From Anaerolineales bacterium UBA6055 (GTDB taxonomy: Bacteria; Chloroflexota; Anaerolineae; Aggregatilineales; Phototrophicaceae), in assembly GCA_002428985.1 (NCBI GenBank), contig DIYL01000017.1, positions 98,138 through 162,137 on the forward strand: DNA of 64,000 bases, in the 5' to 3' direction. Under the pieces are notes generated by a model that worked only from the letters and a program-made list of their open reading frames with translations, was not told the DNA's origin and did no database searches. Below are positions 44,873 to 52,644 of the stretch, in pieces (the first letter of the stretch is position 1; each line of letters opens with the position of its first letter). The translations under genes and the position numbers were made by a program.

Positions 44873-46180
44873 ATGAAAACGTTCATATATTGTTGTATTA
44901 CATTCAGTGGTCTCTTCTTGTTCGGATGTACAGGTAATTCATCTGAACAAGCTTCACAACAAGCGACCACTGAATCACCAGTAGAAAGTATAGAGCCTAT
45001 AGAACAAAATACCTCAGTTGCTACAGAAACTACGGTAGACTCTATAGAAGAATCTACCTCCGATGACACAACTACTCAATCCATAGCAGTTCCTGATATT
45101 CGATTAGTTACAGTACTTGAAGATTTAGAACAACCAGTTGGTATCGTACCTTACAAGGATGGGAGATTGTTTATCATTCTTCGACATGGTGCAATCCTCA
45201 TTCTTGATGGTATAGAATTATACGATGAACCGTTTCTCGATATTTCTGAGTTAATTGATACTGAACCATCCTTTGAACTCGGGTTGCTTGGATTAGCGTT
45301 CGACCCATTATATGACGAGAATGGTTATATATATGTCACCCACACAGATCCAGATTTTAATGTTCATCTAGCACGTTATACTATAAGTGGTGACCCGAAT
45401 ATTGTAGACAAATCAACTCGTGAATCTATCTTGCGTATCCCGCAACGCGATGCTATTCACAATGGTGGTCATCTTGATTTTGGTGTTGATGGATACTTGT
45501 ATATGTCGATTGGTGACGGTATGCGCGCATCTCGAACAACTGCATATTACAAAGATAATCTCGTTGGTAAAATTCTGCGTATTGATGTCAGCGGTGAGCT
45601 CCCCTATACCGTCCCACAAGATAATCCGTTTGTTGGTGAAGTTGATGCAATGCCAGAAATCTGGGCATATGGTTTGCGTAATCCGTGGCGATTCAGCTTT
45701 GATTCTGAAACAAATGACATGTACATTGCCGATGTTGGCAACAACTTATTCGAAGAAATTAACATTATGTCGTCAGATAGTCGCAGTGGATTAAATTACG
45801 GTTGGCGCACATACGAAGGTTATTCACGGCTCGAACTACCGGTTCCTCGTGTTCCAGAAGATAACATCATCTTTCCTTACTATACATATAGACATGTAGA
45901 AAACGCGCCAGAGGCATATCCTGATCGTCAGCGTGGTTGTGCTGTCATCGGAGGTGAAGTCTATCGAGGGGAAAGAACCCCCAGTTTGTATGGCAAGTAT
46001 ATCTTCAGTGACTTCTGTTCTGGTGAAATTTGGGCACTAGATATTAACGGTGAGCCCAATGCCCAGATGGTTATAAAAACTAACGGACAAGTCACATATG
46101 TGGGAACAGATAGCGAAGGGGAGTTGTTTATTACTACATTCGCAGGAAAACTGTTACGGCTGATTGATATGAATAGCTAA
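44873..46180 (+). CDS. PQQ-dependent sugar dehydrogenase-like lipoprotein (GSDH family)
   Basis: 435 residues. Signal peptide with lipobox LFGC (Cys19), then an acidic Ser/Thr linker to about residue 75. The six-bladed propeller carries GSDH markers: GLLGLAFDP, HNGGHLDFGVDGYLYMSIGDG, VGKILRIDVSG, AYGLRNPWRFSFD, DVGNN and NYGWRTYEG. In the family, PQQ and calcium bind the propeller and aldoses or sorbosone are oxidised outside the membrane. Substrate here is unknown. The IS element lies 77 bases downstream. Confidence 0.87.
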   Translation: MKTFIYCCITFSGLFLFGCTGNSSEQASQQATTESPVESIEPIEQNTSVATETTVDSIEESTSDDTTTQSIAVPDIRLVTVLEDLEQPVGIVPYKDGRLFIILRHGAILILDGIELYDEPFLDISELIDTEPSFELGLLGLAFDPLYDENGYIYVTHTDPDFNVHLARYTISGDPNIVDKSTRESILRIPQRDAIHNGGHLDFGVDGYLYMSIGDGMRASRTTAYYKDNLVGKILRIDVSGELPYTVPQDNPFVGEVDAMPEIWAYGLRNPWRFSFDSETNDMYIADVGNNLFEEINIMSSDSRSGLNYGWRTYEGYSRLELPVPRVPEDNIIFPYYTYRHVENAPEAYPDRQRGCAVIGGEVYRGERTPSLYGKYIFSDFCSGEIWALDINGEPNAQMVIKTNGQVTYVGTDSEGELFITTFAGKLLRLIDMNS

Positions 46181-46300
46181 TAAATGTGGACATAATATCA
46201 ATCTGAAATAGTCATCATGAAAATCAGTCTCGCTTCAAGACTATATATGTAGGTTCTGTTGACATTTGAGAAAAATGTATAAAATAGTTTCATGACTGAT

Positions 46301-46631
46301 ATGAAACTAACCCGATAATCAATGGACGAAAATTCGAGACTTCTTGAAATCAGACCCGAATGCTTACATAGGGAAAGATGAAGAAGCCTGTCGCGCCTTT
46401 GTTGAAGCTGTAAAATGGGTAAGTCGTAGCGGTGCTCAATGGTGGTTGCTTCCCAGTGAGTATGGGAAATGGAACTCCATTTACAAACGATTTGTGCGTT
46501 GGTGTGAGAATGGTGTTTGGCAACGCATGTTGGATCACTTTGCTGATGATCCAAATATGGAGAATGGGATGATTGATAGCACAATTGTCCGTGCTCATCC
46601 GTGTGCCTCTGGCGAACAAAAAAAGAGGTGA
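46301..46631 (+). pseudogene. IS5-family transposase, N-terminal part (frameshifted)
   Basis: ATG AAA CTA ACC at 46301 would read into DNQWTKIRDFLKSD if one C of CCC at 46311-46313 were missing; as it stands the start frame hits TAA. The remaining frame runs KSDPNAYIGKDEEACRAFVE, the transposase N-domain (DUF4096-like) with QWWLLPSEYGKW, and stops at 46631. The DDE first Asp is in MIDSTIVRAH. Confidence 0.8.
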
Positions 46632-47034
46632 GCAATCGTTGGGACGCAGGCGAGGTGGTTTCACCACCAAGATCCATGGATTGGAAAATCCCTTGCGATT
46701 TCGGTTGAGTGCAGGGCAACGACATGACATCACACAAGCACAGTCGTTGATTGATGGATTCTGTTTTCATCGTGTCATTGCTGATCGCGGTTATGCCACT
46801 CAAGATTTTGTTGATTGGTTGTTTGAAAAAGGCATAGACTCGGTTATTCCACCGCATCAATTGGCAAAGCAAACAAGAGAATACGATAAATGGTTGTATC
46901 GAGAACGGCACCTGGTGGAATGTTTTATCAACAAAATCAAGCATTTTCGTCGTATCTTTTCTCGTTTTGAAAAACTCGATAGTTCCTATCTAGAATTTCT
47001 ACACTTTGTTGGTGTCTTGATATGGCTAAGATGA
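46573..47034 (+). pseudogene. IS5-family transposase, C-terminal part
   Basis: Frame +1 relative to the N-terminal part. Coding similarity starts around the A7 run at 46617-46625 (GANKKRGEQSLGRRRGGFTTK in reading order) and continues through the second Asp in VIADRGYATQDF and the Glu in LVECFINKIKHFRRIFSRFEK. A shift of +1 or -2 at the A run would join the two frames. In some IS5 groups this is programmed; here decay is equally likely. Confidence 0.8.
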
Positions 47035-47098
47035 AATGTCAACACATTCTAGATACCAATAATACAATCTGTTCTTATCATTATCATTGGCTATTTCA

Positions 47099-48892
47099 AT
47101 GTCACACAAAAGTATCGTAGCAGTCCAATCAGATCGGTTTTGGCTCAAGCACAAGTGGCTATTCATTATAATACTCATATCTTTTACAATAAGGTTAATC
47201 GTGTGGGGAGCGGTTGTTGCTCACTCATCTCAACCCCTAGCAGATGAATCAGCGTATCTTCGACGTTCTATTGCTTTTAACCAGATTTTCCAGAATTTTG
47301 AGGCTGGCGAACCAATAGATTCTGCTGCAGAATGGCAAGCATATGGTGGTGGGCGCTGGCCTCCGCTCCTTCCAATGTTATTAGGTGCTGGGATATACGT
47401 TTCTGGATTTAATGAGATTGACGCTCAAATTACCATCGCTAGGCTCTTGATTGTTATTATATCAGCGTTATCAACAGGTGTAGTATATCTTTTAACAAAA
47501 AAGTTACTTGATGCTCAATCAGCTATTGCAAGCGCCTTTATCCATATCTTTAGCCTAGAGGCATTAGTCTATTCTCACCGGTTAATGTCTGAAGTCCCTT
47601 ACGGTTTTCTAATATTGGTTGTCTTCTATGCTCTTGTTAGCTTTTGGAAAGCCTCGAAATTGTATTATCATATTGGATGGATCATTGTATGTGGGATTGC
47701 ATTAGGTCTAGCTGGGCTGGTTCGTGCGAGTGCGTTAACGTTTTTAATTGCTATCCCACTACTCGTCATCTGGTATAGAGCAATTTCATTTAGGTTTATA
47801 TACGCAATATGCCTTGGGTTAATTTCGTTGATTGTGCTTATGCCATGGTTGAGTTATTTATCGGAAAAAGAAGGAGAGTTTGTGCTTCTGGCAACTTCTG
47901 GCGGGACAAACCTCGGGTTATTCAATAACACACTTTTTAATATAAATTATATTTATCACGACGAGCCCAGGCTCTTAAAAGAGGCAGCTAACGATTATCT
48001 TCAAGAATACGCTGAAGCAAACTCCCTGTCTGAATCCGATGCCGGTTATGCTATTGGCATCAATACGATATTCACTGAACCAATTCTAACCGCGCAACGA
48101 CTAATAGATCGTACCTTACATCACATTTCGTATGACTATAATATGATGGTTATGTTTATGCGCCTTGGCTACCCCCCCACCTCTGATATAGTAGTTTTAC
48201 TTGCGAATTTTTTACAGCTAGTATCGCATGTACTCATTGTCTGGCTCATGTTAACCGGTGTTGTCAGTACATGGGACTCATTTGAGTATCGTTATGGTTG
48301 GTTGATAGTTGCAATATTTACCCTGATGTTATCTATTACTTCAGTGTCTGTACCGCGTTTTCATCATGTGACTATGCTGATTTATTTACCATTTGCCGGA
48401 TATGCTATTTATCATAAACTGAATCGATTCGCTTTGTTCCGTCCATCTGTAATTGTCGGAACCCTGATTGTTATCTTTGCAAGTGTAACATTATTTCTGC
48501 CAGGAATGCGGTCTCAACGACCTACCACCTATTATAGTGAATTAATTAATGGAATCGATGCGATATTAGGTAACAGGACTAGGATGATTGACGAGTTTAT
48601 ATTTAGTACATCCTCTAATGACATTGATTCTGTATCCATACAACTATTGTCAGATGGGTATCAGTTTGAAAGTGGCGAAGAGGTAGTTTTATGGAAACCA
48701 GATGAACAAACTGCGATCAATCTAGTGGTTAATGCTTATTCTCCGACTGAACCTTTAACATTTGAAATTGTCACAATTATTGATGACAAGATAGATACGC
48801 AAATACTAATCCCTGTTCAACCTCAGGCATGGCGTAGTTGGATGCCTTCTGGTGTTGAAAATATTGATTATCAGTGGAATTCAGATAGGTGA
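47099..48892 (+). CDS. Integral membrane glycosyltransferase, GT39/ArnT-like
   Basis: 597 residues from the ATG at 47099; a TTG at 47087 opens the same frame. About 11 membrane helices. The first extracellular loop has the acidic donor motif LADESAYLRRSIAF, matching the DE pair of PMT/ArnT enzymes, and GGGRWPPLLPMLLGAG. A soluble C-terminal domain (about 475-597) follows. Members move mannose or aminoarabinose from a polyprenyl-phosphate donor onto protein or lipid. The IS remnant lies just upstream, so the original promoter may have been separated. Confidence 0.8.
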   Translation: MSHKSIVAVQSDRFWLKHKWLFIIILISFTIRLIVWGAVVAHSSQPLADESAYLRRSIAFNQIFQNFEAGEPIDSAAEWQAYGGGRWPPLLPMLLGAGIYVSGFNEIDAQITIARLLIVIISALSTGVVYLLTKKLLDAQSAIASAFIHIFSLEALVYSHRLMSEVPYGFLILVVFYALVSFWKASKLYYHIGWIIVCGIALGLAGLVRASALTFLIAIPLLVIWYRAISFRFIYAICLGLISLIVLMPWLSYLSEKEGEFVLLATSGGTNLGLFNNTLFNINYIYHDEPRLLKEAANDYLQEYAEANSLSESDAGYAIGINTIFTEPILTAQRLIDRTLHHISYDYNMMVMFMRLGYPPTSDIVVLLANFLQLVSHVLIVWLMLTGVVSTWDSFEYRYGWLIVAIFTLMLSITSVSVPRFHHVTMLIYLPFAGYAIYHKLNRFALFRPSVIVGTLIVIFASVTLFLPGMRSQRPTTYYSELINGIDAILGNRTRMIDEFIFSTSSNDIDSVSIQLLSDGYQFESGEEVVLWKPDEQTAINLVVNAYSPTEPLTFEIVTIIDDKIDTQILIPVQPQAWRSWMPSGVENIDYQWNSDR

Positions 48893-49013
48893 TAATTGGA
48901 TTAACTAGCGAAAATAAAGCATCTTCAACTTTTATAGTGTTTCTATGATTGTTTCAATAATGCTAATCCAACCCCAGCGGTTAATTGGACGGCTAAGTGG
49001 CTAATGTATAATG

Positions 49014-49067
49014 TATGTCAAAGATACCAAGGCTGTCCCGAGCAGTAGTGAGATGAAGTCACTATAA
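49014..49067 (+). repeat. Second copy of the DTKxVPSSSEMK coding tail
   Basis: 54 bases close to 44331-44384 with few substitutions, ending in the same in-frame TAA (YVKDTKAVPSSSEMKSL). Most changes leave the peptide similar. No start with ribosome-binding site is seen, so it is called a repeat or gene remnant. Confidence 0.7.
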
Positions 49068-49074
49068 AATCGAA

Positions 49075-49098
49075 AAGCCCCAATATATGTTAGGGCTT
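49075..49098 (+). terminator. Terminator-like hairpin
   Basis: AAGCCC, 12-base loop, GGGCTT, then GATTTTG. A degenerate version (AAAGCCCCAACATATGTTAGGG) lies just before tRNA-like copy C at about 52499. Confidence 0.6.
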
Positions 49099-49142
49099 GA
49101 TTTTGTTGGCATTTATGGTAATTTTTTAAAAACCCTTAGGTT

Positions 49143-49199
49143 GGGTGGATAACCGAACTTGAACCAGCAACCGTCTGAAACACAAATAGTCACTCACCC
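49143..49199 (-). repeat. Decayed tRNA(His)-like copy B
   Basis: Minus strand: anticodon region TTGTGTTTCAG, T arm GCTGG, TTCAAGT, TCGGT and acceptor TATCCACC. Only 57 bases separate the ends, so the D arm is deleted. Clearly non-functional. Confidence 0.65.
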
Positions 49200-49291
49200 T
49201 CAAAGCAGTAATTCTATTATATCACAAGCTGTCATATTGATAATTTTAATTGCAGGTCTAATTCATCAACCATTTCTATATTTACAATATC

Positions 49292-49873
49292 TTAGATAAT
49301 GGATAGTGCAGACCCTGATGTCAAACGACATGAAGCCTTCCCAATATCAAGGTGTGTAAGGTGTTTCCCCTCATATACCCAATAACGCAACAGCATATAG
49401 ATTCCGCCCGTAATGTATTCAACAAGAAAATGTTGCATTTGATTATCATTGATTGTATCGGTTTCTAGTTGTTCCATGACATGCACAATCGGCTCAACAT
49501 ACCCACGTAAGCGATTCAGAAACAAGGAATTATTATCCATCTCCATCACCCACAGCAAGACATCACGGTGTTCTTCCCAATGCGAAAACATCGCGATGTT
49601 GATTTCTTCCAGATCAAGATAGTCCGCAGCAAGCGCTTTTCCAAAAGCTTCTTGCTGGATCGGGAAAATAACATCATCACAGTAACTCAACAGTAAATCT
49701 TCTTTTGTTTCAAAGTTAGAGTAGAAGGCATGCCGTGACATGTCTGCCTGTTGTGCGATTTCCTTGATCTGAATTTTTGAGATCGGACGTTTATGTAATA
49801 ACTCAATCAACGCATCTTGCAACAGCTTCCGTGTACGACGAACCCGTGGATCTAACTTGTTTTTATTAACCAT
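49292..49873 (-). CDS. TetR-family repressor
   Basis: 193 residues from the ATG at 49873, chosen because GGAG precedes it by 8 bases (an earlier start at 49918 would run through the operator). N-terminal HTH: KLLQDALIELLHKRPISKI then QADMSRHAFYSNFETKEDLL. The C-terminal helical domain is of the TetR_C_8/DUF type, ligand unknown. It is divergent from the four-gene membrane operon and separated by a perfect palindrome at 49893-49920, so it very likely controls that operon and itself. Confidence 0.9.
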   Translation of the reverse strand: MVNKNKLDPRVRRTRKLLQDALIELLHKRPISKIQIKEIAQQADMSRHAFYSNFETKEDLLLSYCDDVIFPIQQEAFGKALAADYLDLEEINIAMFSHWEEHRDVLLWVMEMDNNSLFLNRLRGYVEPIVHVMEQLETDTINDNQMQHFLVEYITGGIYMLLRYWVYEGKHLTHLDIGKASCRLTSGSALSII

Positions 49874-49892
49874 TTTTGTGCTCCTGTTATCT

Positions 49893-49920
49893 AAATGACA
49901 TATCGACTTATATGTCATTT
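49893..49920. promoter_or_regulatory. TetR operator palindrome
   Basis: AAATGACATA, 8-base spacer, TATGTCATTT: two perfect 10-base arms located 20 bases before the repressor ATG and 148 before the divergent membrane gene. Confidence 0.85.
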
Positions 49921-50067
49921 GACAACTAATTTGTTTTACTGAATGATGTAATTAATGGTACACATGTAATCAAAGTAACGCAAGTTATCTTAATTGAGAA
50001 AATCTGCTTATATAGATCATTCTTTATTTTATTTCCGTTTTTATCGTTATCACACATTAGGAGTCAT

Positions 50068-51045
50068 ATGAACACATCTGTTATAAAGCAACATAATTTA
50101 TCAACATTCTTTGAAGATGCGACAAAACGTATCTGGAATGAAAATCGTCCCCTTGCTCTTACAGGTATTGCCTTGCTTGTATCGCTTGCTATCACAATTA
50201 TCGGGATTTTTGTCGATCCACGCGTGATCACAGGGCAACCTGCATGGTTAAAACCTGCCAAATTTGCTATCTCCCTTGCCCTCTATGCCTTTACTGCCTT
50301 ATGGATGCTCAGCTTTATTGACGGTAGACAACGCATCAAACAAATCATTGTCTGGGGAATAATCGTCACATTATGGATTGAGTTTGGATTGATTGCCATG
50401 CAGGCATTTCGTGGAACAACTAGTCATTTTAATGCAGAAACTTCGTTTGATATGGCGGTCTACGTCATCATGGCTATCGCCGTTGTCGGATTATGGTTCA
50501 CTTGTTTCGGTCTAGCAGGTTTATTCTTCTTCCAAAATCTGAAGGATAAAGCGTTTTCTTGGAGTATGCGCATTGGGTTAGTTGGGTCAATTATCGGGAT
50601 GGGCATGGCGTTTACCATGACGATACCCAATGAATTTACCAATGTTGGTACACCATCAGACGGAAGTACAATTATTGGTGCACATTCTGTTGGCGTTGAT
50701 GACGGAGGATCGGGTCTACCGATTGTCGGATGGAGTACAGAAGGTGGTGATTTACGTGTCTCGCACTTCATCGGACTACATGCCATGCAAGCAGTCCCAA
50801 TCCTAGCGATGATCCTAGCAACAATCGGCGTGGCGGATAATCATCGTCTGCGGTTCGTCATCATTGGTGGATTTGCATATATCGCAATCACTTTCCTTAC
50901 CTATTGGCAGGCACTTCGTGGACAATCCGTAATTGCACCTGATTTAGCAACACTAAGTGCCCTTGCCGTCATCATTTTGGTATCTGTTCTTGGTGTCATA
51001 CTCACATTAAGACAACCTGCACGTTATGGATTTGGAGACGCTTAA
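50068..51045 (+). CDS. Polytopic membrane protein of unknown function
   Basis: 325 residues with about eight membrane helices. AGGAG sits 5 bases before the ATG. A loop between helices has PKLPAKFAISLALYAFTALWML-like WLKPAKFAISL and a second exposed loop IGAHSVGVDDGGSGLPIVGW. The pattern WLKPxKFxxS occurs in several uncharacterised bacterial membrane proteins. First gene of the TetR-controlled operon; 3 bases separate it from the next gene. Confidence 0.75.
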   Translation: MNTSVIKQHNLSTFFEDATKRIWNENRPLALTGIALLVSLAITIIGIFVDPRVITGQPAWLKPAKFAISLALYAFTALWMLSFIDGRQRIKQIIVWGIIVTLWIEFGLIAMQAFRGTTSHFNAETSFDMAVYVIMAIAVVGLWFTCFGLAGLFFFQNLKDKAFSWSMRIGLVGSIIGMGMAFTMTIPNEFTNVGTPSDGSTIIGAHSVGVDDGGSGLPIVGWSTEGGDLRVSHFIGLHAMQAVPILAMILATIGVADNHRLRFVIIGGFAYIAITFLTYWQALRGQSVIAPDLATLSALAVIILVSVLGVILTLRQPARYGFGDA

Positions 51046-51048
51046 CTC

Positions 51049-51522
51049 ATGACTGAAGCAACACTCTTTAACCTTGGTCCTGCATTCTTGTTTCAGATTA
51101 GTAGTTTTTTCGTCATGCCTTTCTGGTTGGTGATGGCATTTCTGCCCCGCTGGCAACCAATTGTGTATGTTATCCGTTCCCCTTGGATTGCAATAGTACC
51201 TGCGATTTTCTATATCATTCTCGTTTTACCCGGTGTAGTCGATGTCATAATCGCAGTAAGTGTACCAGACATCAATGCTCTTGCCGCTATTTTAGGTACA
51301 CCATTGGGAACAGCTATTTCGTGGATGCACTTCCTCGCGTTTGATTTATTTGTCGGACGCTGGATATATCTCGATGCAATTGAGCGTCATATTCCTCCTG
51401 TGATTATTGCGCCGATTTTGTTCTTCACATTGATGCTTGGTCCTGTTGGGTACATCCTCTATCTGATCGTTCGCCAGATTAATATTATGCGTAAATCAAC
51501 ATCCGCATGGAAGGAAAAATGA
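51049..51522 (+). CDS. ABA4-like membrane protein
   Basis: 157 residues with four membrane helices. It matches the ABA4/DUF4281 family pattern: LPRWQPIVYVIRSPW, GTAISWMHFLAFDLFVGRWIYLDA and GPVGYILYL. Plant ABA4 acts in neoxanthin formation; bacterial members have no assigned role. Translation is probably coupled to its neighbours (3-base and 1-base gaps). Confidence 0.85.
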   Translation: MTEATLFNLGPAFLFQISSFFVMPFWLVMAFLPRWQPIVYVIRSPWIAIVPAIFYIILVLPGVVDVIIAVSVPDINALAAILGTPLGTAISWMHFLAFDLFVGRWIYLDAIERHIPPVIIAPILFFTLMLGPVGYILYLIVRQINIMRKSTSAWKEK

Positions 51523-51523
51523 C

Positions 51524-51934
51524 ATGCAAACCTTGTTGAAGCCTACACCCGTGATGAGCAGGGATAGTCGTAAAGCAAACATTGGCTACACCATATTGGC
51601 GGTACTGGTAGCATTGGCACTGTTCGTCGCTGCATCAGGTTCTGGTGCGGCAGAGCAAGTCCAACCATCGCCCGAATTGCTCGATGCTGGTGGCAATATC
51701 CTATCTGCGGTATTTGGAGTACTGATACTAATCCCACGAACACGCATCATCGGGGCTCTCTATGCTGTTGTCAGTATGTTCATTTCAATGTATCTAAACT
51801 ACACCTTTGACGGAGTCGAGTTTTTTGTCATGGCAATCCCCTACAACACCGTTACGATTGCCTTGGGTTCCATCCTCATTGGACATTATATGGATGATTT
51901 ATTTACGCTGTTTAAACCTACTGCAATGGATTAA
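51524..51934 (+). CDS. Small membrane protein
   Basis: 136 residues with four hydrophobic helices after a short basic N-terminus. GGNILSAVFGVLILIPRTR and FFVMAIPYNTVTIALGSILIG are visible. Third gene of the TetR-controlled operon, one base after the ABA4-like gene. No family is recognised. Confidence 0.75.
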   Translation: MQTLLKPTPVMSRDSRKANIGYTILAVLVALALFVAASGSGAAEQVQPSPELLDAGGNILSAVFGVLILIPRTRIIGALYAVVSMFISMYLNYTFDGVEFFVMAIPYNTVTIALGSILIGHYMDDLFTLFKPTAMD

Positions 51935-52009
51935 TTTCCTTGAATCTCAGCGTAATACATTGTGAAGCACAACTTATATCAAGAAACAAACTATATTGGA
52001 GACAATTGA

Positions 52010-52423
52010 ATGAAACATATAAACATCTTGAGGATTGTACTGATTATGACGAGTCTAGCTATGATTGTGCTTGGACTCAATACAGGCTTAGGCGGTATCC
52101 AGACACTTGGTCTACGACTTACACCCGATTTTGTGCAGATAGCCGACCCGGATGCCTATGCGATACAAGATAATAATGTTCGTTTCTATGGTGGTTTCTT
52201 CGCGTCGGCTGGATTAATATTTCTCTTTTGCGCCACGAACATAAGCAAGTATGGTAGCACGTTGAAGATCATTCTCATCATGATTGCAATAGGTGGTTTA
52301 GCAAGACTATCTGCCTATCCGTTTGCAGATGGTGTCATCGGGTCATTCCTTGTAGAAGTTGTATATTGCCCACTCTTATACATGTGGTTGCAAGTGGCTA
52401 CTCGAAATGAGCTTACTGATTGA
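52010..52423 (+). CDS. DUF4345-like membrane protein
   Basis: 137 residues with four helices. It follows the DUF4345 plan: LNTGLGGIQTLGL near residue 25, the NVRFYGGFFASAGLIFLFC core and GGLARLSAYPFADG. Function unknown. It lies 75 bases after the previous gene in the same direction and has GGAGAC 7 bases before the ATG, so it is the fourth gene of the TetR operon or has its own start. Confidence 0.82.
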   Translation: MKHINILRIVLIMTSLAMIVLGLNTGLGGIQTLGLRLTPDFVQIADPDAYAIQDNNVRFYGGFFASAGLIFLFCATNISKYGSTLKIILIMIAIGGLARLSAYPFADGVIGSFLVEVVYCPLLYMWLQVATRNELTD

Positions 52424-52529
52424 CTGCCTATTAGGTAACAAGCAAAATTCTCTAGTGACATTTCTTACTGTGGTAGTGATGGTAATTCAGAAAAGTAAAA
52501 GCCCCAACATATGTTAGGGATTATTTGGT

Positions 52530-52600
52530 GGGTGGATAACCGGACTTGAACCGGCAACCGCCTGAACCACAAGAAATCGTTGTGCTCCATTTACTCCACT
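52530..52600 (-). repeat. Decayed tRNA(His)-like copy C
   Basis: Best preserved 3' half: minus strand anticodon loop TTGTGGT (GTG, His), TCAGG, variable CGGTT, T arm GCCGG TTCAAGT CCGGT and acceptor TATCCACC. The 5' acceptor strand GTGGA pairs with five positions, but the anticodon 5' stem (ATTTC against TCAGG) fails and about four bases are missing. Not a working tRNA as read. Confidence 0.65.
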
Positions 52601-52644
52601 CTATCATCAATTATGGCTCTGACAACCTCAAAGTTGCCAATAAA

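Larger units (their letters stand above)
46257..47044 (+). mobile_element. Decayed IS5-family insertion sequence
   Basis: About 788 bases bounded by 11-base inverted repeats, TGTTGACATTT at 46257-46267 and AAATGTCAACA at 47034-47044. It carries a two-frame IS5-type (IS427-group-like) transposase. The N-terminal frame is also shifted near 46313, so the element is probably dead. It separates the sugar dehydrogenase and GT39 genes. No clear target duplication was found. Confidence 0.85.
48893..49291. other. Intergenic junction with repeat, hairpin and tRNA-like copy
   Basis: 399 bases between convergent genes. In order: a copy of the kinase-linked ORF tail (49014-49067), a terminator hairpin (49075-49098) and tRNA-like copy B (49143-49199). 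No gene is seen. Confidence 0.65.

Noticed and set aside
46198..46944. Long minus-strand ORF of 248 codons over the IS
   Set aside because: It is the antisense shadow of the transposase; no ribosome-binding site and no protein-like composition.
52530..52600. A functional tRNA(His) gene
   Set aside because: The anticodon 5' stem does not pair and about four bases are missing in the 5' half.
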